A DNA stretch of 15,944 nt from CAYVKY01 sp964452115. GTDB taxonomy: Bacteria; Bacteroidota; Ignavibacteria; Tepidaquicellales; Tepidaquicellaceae. The stretch covers positions 1 to 15,944 of the forward strand of contig CAYVKY010000040.1 in the NCBI GenBank assembly GCA_964452115.1, written 5' to 3'. Position numbers and translations under genes: made by a program. This document shows positions 14,505-15,944 of this stretch, in pieces (position 1 is the stretch's first letter; each line of letters begins with the position of its first letter). The notes under the pieces are model-generated. The model searched no databases. It saw only the letters and a list, made by a program, of their open reading frames with translations, and was not told the DNA's origin.

Positions 14505-15821
14505 ATGATACTTAAAGAGAAATTAGCCGAAATTATTCCGTATAAAAGAGAGGAAATGAAATCGCTGATGAAAGACTGTGCGTCTAAAGTAATCGGTGAC
14601 GTAACAGTTGAACAGCTTTTCGGAGGAATGCGGGGCGTCAAATCAATTATCTGCGATACATCTGAGGTCGGGCTGGATACAGGGCTCGTAATCCGCGGGA
14701 TACCTGTTCTTGAACTTGTAGAAAAAACACCCGAGGAAATTTTTTATCTGCTTCTGACGGGTGAACTTCCGGATAAAGAAGCACTGGATGACGTAACACA
14801 GGAACTTCACCGCAGAAGTGAAGTGCCCTTTTATGTGTGGAACGTGCTGAATGCACTGCCTTCGGAAACTCATCCGATGGTTATGCTGAGTACTGCGGTG
14901 CTGGTAATGGAAAATGAATCATACTTTAAGAAAAGATATGAAGAAGGATTGTCAAAGGACAGACTTTGGGAGCCGATGTTTCTTGACAGTCTGAACCTCA
15001 TTGCAAGGATACCTGCAATTGCGGCTTATATTTACAGAAAAAAATTCAACAAAGGTCCGCGCATACGCGAGGATAACCGTCTTGACTGGGCAACTAATTT
15101 TGCAAAGATGCTCGGAGTTAAAGACCCCGACGGCTCATTTGCCAAACTTATGAAACTTTATATGGTGCTGCATTCAGACCACGAAGGCGGAAACGTGAGT
15201 TCATTTGCCTGCGCTACAATCGGTTCATCTCTTTCTGATATCTATTATATGGTTGGCGGCGGCTTGAACGGACTTGCAGGTCCGCTTCACGGACTCGCAA
15301 ATCAGGAATGCCTGAGATTTATTATGAAACTGCGCGATGACATCGGGCATCCGCCGACAGACGAAGAAGTTAAAAACTATTGCGAAGCACTTCTCGATAA
15401 CAAGAGGGTAATTTCAGGATATGGACACGCAGTTCTGAGGGTAACAGACCCGAGATTTACCGCACTCGTAAATTTCGGGAATAAATATATGCCCGAAGAG
15501 CCGATATTCAAAATTGTAAAACAACTTTACGATATAGTACCGAACCTTCTTCTCGGCCGCGGCAAGGCAAAAGATCCGTGGCCGAACGTTGATGCGGCAA
15601 GCGGCGCAACACTTTTCCATTACGGCATCACCGAATATGAATATTACACCGTGCTGTTTTCTGTGTCGCGTGCACTCGGACTTTGTGCGCAGGCAATATG
15701 GTACCGCGCACTGAACCTGCCGCTTATAAGACCAAAATCGGTTACACTTGACTGGGTAAAAAAACAGGTTTCCCCAAAAGCGGCACCTCCCTTAAAACAA
15801 ACGGCACCGGCTGGAAAATAG
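14505..15821 (+). CDS. gltA: Citrate synthase, eukaryotic (mitochondrial-like) type
   Basis: A 438-residue enzyme condensing acetyl-CoA and oxaloacetate to citrate. Sequence blocks match the mitochondrial-type family rather than E. coli GltA: HSDHEGGNVSS (223-233), GLAGPLHGLANQE (256-268), SGYGHAVLR (304-312) and NVDAASG (361-367). By alignment with pig citrate synthase the catalytic trio is His262, His308 and Asp363, with His226, Arg317 and Arg389 contacting oxaloacetate. The allosteric NADH-binding N-terminal domain of Gram-negative hexameric enzymes is absent. The last ~18 residues (KQVSPKAAPPLKQTAPAGK) are a Pro/Ala/Lys-rich tail, probably disordered. The ATG at 14505 has no clear Shine-Dalgarno sequence. 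Confidence 0.95.
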   Translation: MILKEKLAEIIPYKREEMKSLMKDCASKVIGDVTVEQLFGGMRGVKSIICDTSEVGLDTGLVIRGIPVLELVEKTPEEIFYLLLTGELPDKEALDDVTQELHRRSEVPFYVWNVLNALPSETHPMVMLSTAVLVMENESYFKKRYEEGLSKDRLWEPMFLDSLNLIARIPAIAAYIYRKKFNKGPRIREDNRLDWATNFAKMLGVKDPDGSFAKLMKLYMVLHSDHEGGNVSSFACATIGSSLSDIYYMVGGGLNGLAGPLHGLANQECLRFIMKLRDDIGHPPTDEEVKNYCEALLDNKRVISGYGHAVLRVTDPRFTALVNFGNKYMPEEPIFKIVKQLYDIVPNLLLGRGKAKDPWPNVDAASGATLFHYGITEYEYYTVLFSVSRALGLCAQAIWYRALNLPLIRPKSVTLDWVKKQVSPKAAPPLKQTAPAGK

Positions 15822-15869
15822 ATTTTAATACTTCCGTGCCTGTGCAAAAACAAAAAATTTTCACCTGAA

Positions 15870-15944
15870 TCCTTCCCAAGCCGGAGCTTGGGAAGGAGAG
15901 TATATATGTGTTTTAATAAATACTTACCCTCATTCCCAAGCTCC
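15870..15944 (+). repeat. Palindromic repeat pair, second copy cut by window end
   Basis: A perfect 12-bp stem (tccttcccaagc at 15870-15881, gcttgggaagga at 15886-15897) has the loop cgga. At 15933-15944 the window ends in ttcccaagctcc, which equals the start of the reverse complement of the first hairpin (…CCAAGCTCCGGCTTGG…). So two copies appear to face each other about 60 bp apart. The first hairpin has no T run after it, so it is better called a REP-like repeat than a terminator of gltA. Confidence 0.65.

Noticed and set aside
1..15944. CRISPR arrays, tRNA/rRNA genes, defence or phage modules
   Set aside because: No regularly spaced direct repeats with unique spacers, no tRNA cloverleaf, and no proteins of such systems were seen. 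The 120-bp and 363-bp periods are coding repeats inside surface proteins.

Overview
This window looks like chromosomal DNA of a free-living, AT-rich member of the Bacteroidota/Chlorobi lineage, most likely an Ignavibacteria-type bacterium. Three things suggest this. Two secreted proteins end in type IX secretion (Por/T9SS type A) sorting domains with the NPFNP motif. The citrate synthase is of the eukaryotic (mitochondrial-like) type. Most genes lack a strong Shine-Dalgarno sequence. The lineage is an inference; no rRNA gene is present to settle it.

Layout, left to right. Positions 1-1620 hold the 3' end of a DinB-family gene, converging across a shared hairpin terminator on a two-gene minus-strand unit (a 5'(3')-deoxyribonucleotidase-like HAD enzyme followed by a DUF1569/DinB-like protein). 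Positions 1736-7223 hold two minus-strand genes for exported surface proteins, each followed by its own intrinsic terminator: a seven-bladed BNR/Asp-box propeller whose signal-peptide region has no ATG, GTG or TTG start, and a 1310-residue protein with three 121-residue repeats, a beta-helix and a sorting domain. Positions 7224-8201 are about 1 kb without a convincing gene. The right half is rich in repeats, including a 204-bp REPIN-like element made of nested hairpins in inverted arrangement.

Positions 8202-10098 hold isocitrate dehydrogenase translationally coupled to a Nudix hydrolase. This unit is divergent from rpsT (ribosomal protein S20). Positions 10588-13365 form a compact minus-strand operon: UPF0173 metallo-hydrolase, parA, parB, ridA, with gaps or overlaps of only a few bases. 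On the plus strand follow an unrecognised lipoprotein and citrate synthase. The window ends in a second family of palindromic repeats, cut by the window edge.

Functionally the window mixes central metabolism (citrate synthase and isocitrate dehydrogenase, two oxidative TCA-cycle steps), chromosome segregation (ParAB), metabolite and nucleotide housekeeping (RidA, Nudix, deoxyribonucleotidase), translation (S20) and surface display through T9SS. I see no CRISPR array, tRNA, rRNA, transposase gene, phage gene or recognisable defence system. The most unusual items are the noncanonical start of the propeller gene, the REPIN-like element, and the isocitrate dehydrogenase that lacks the residues known to select NADP in the E. 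coli enzyme.
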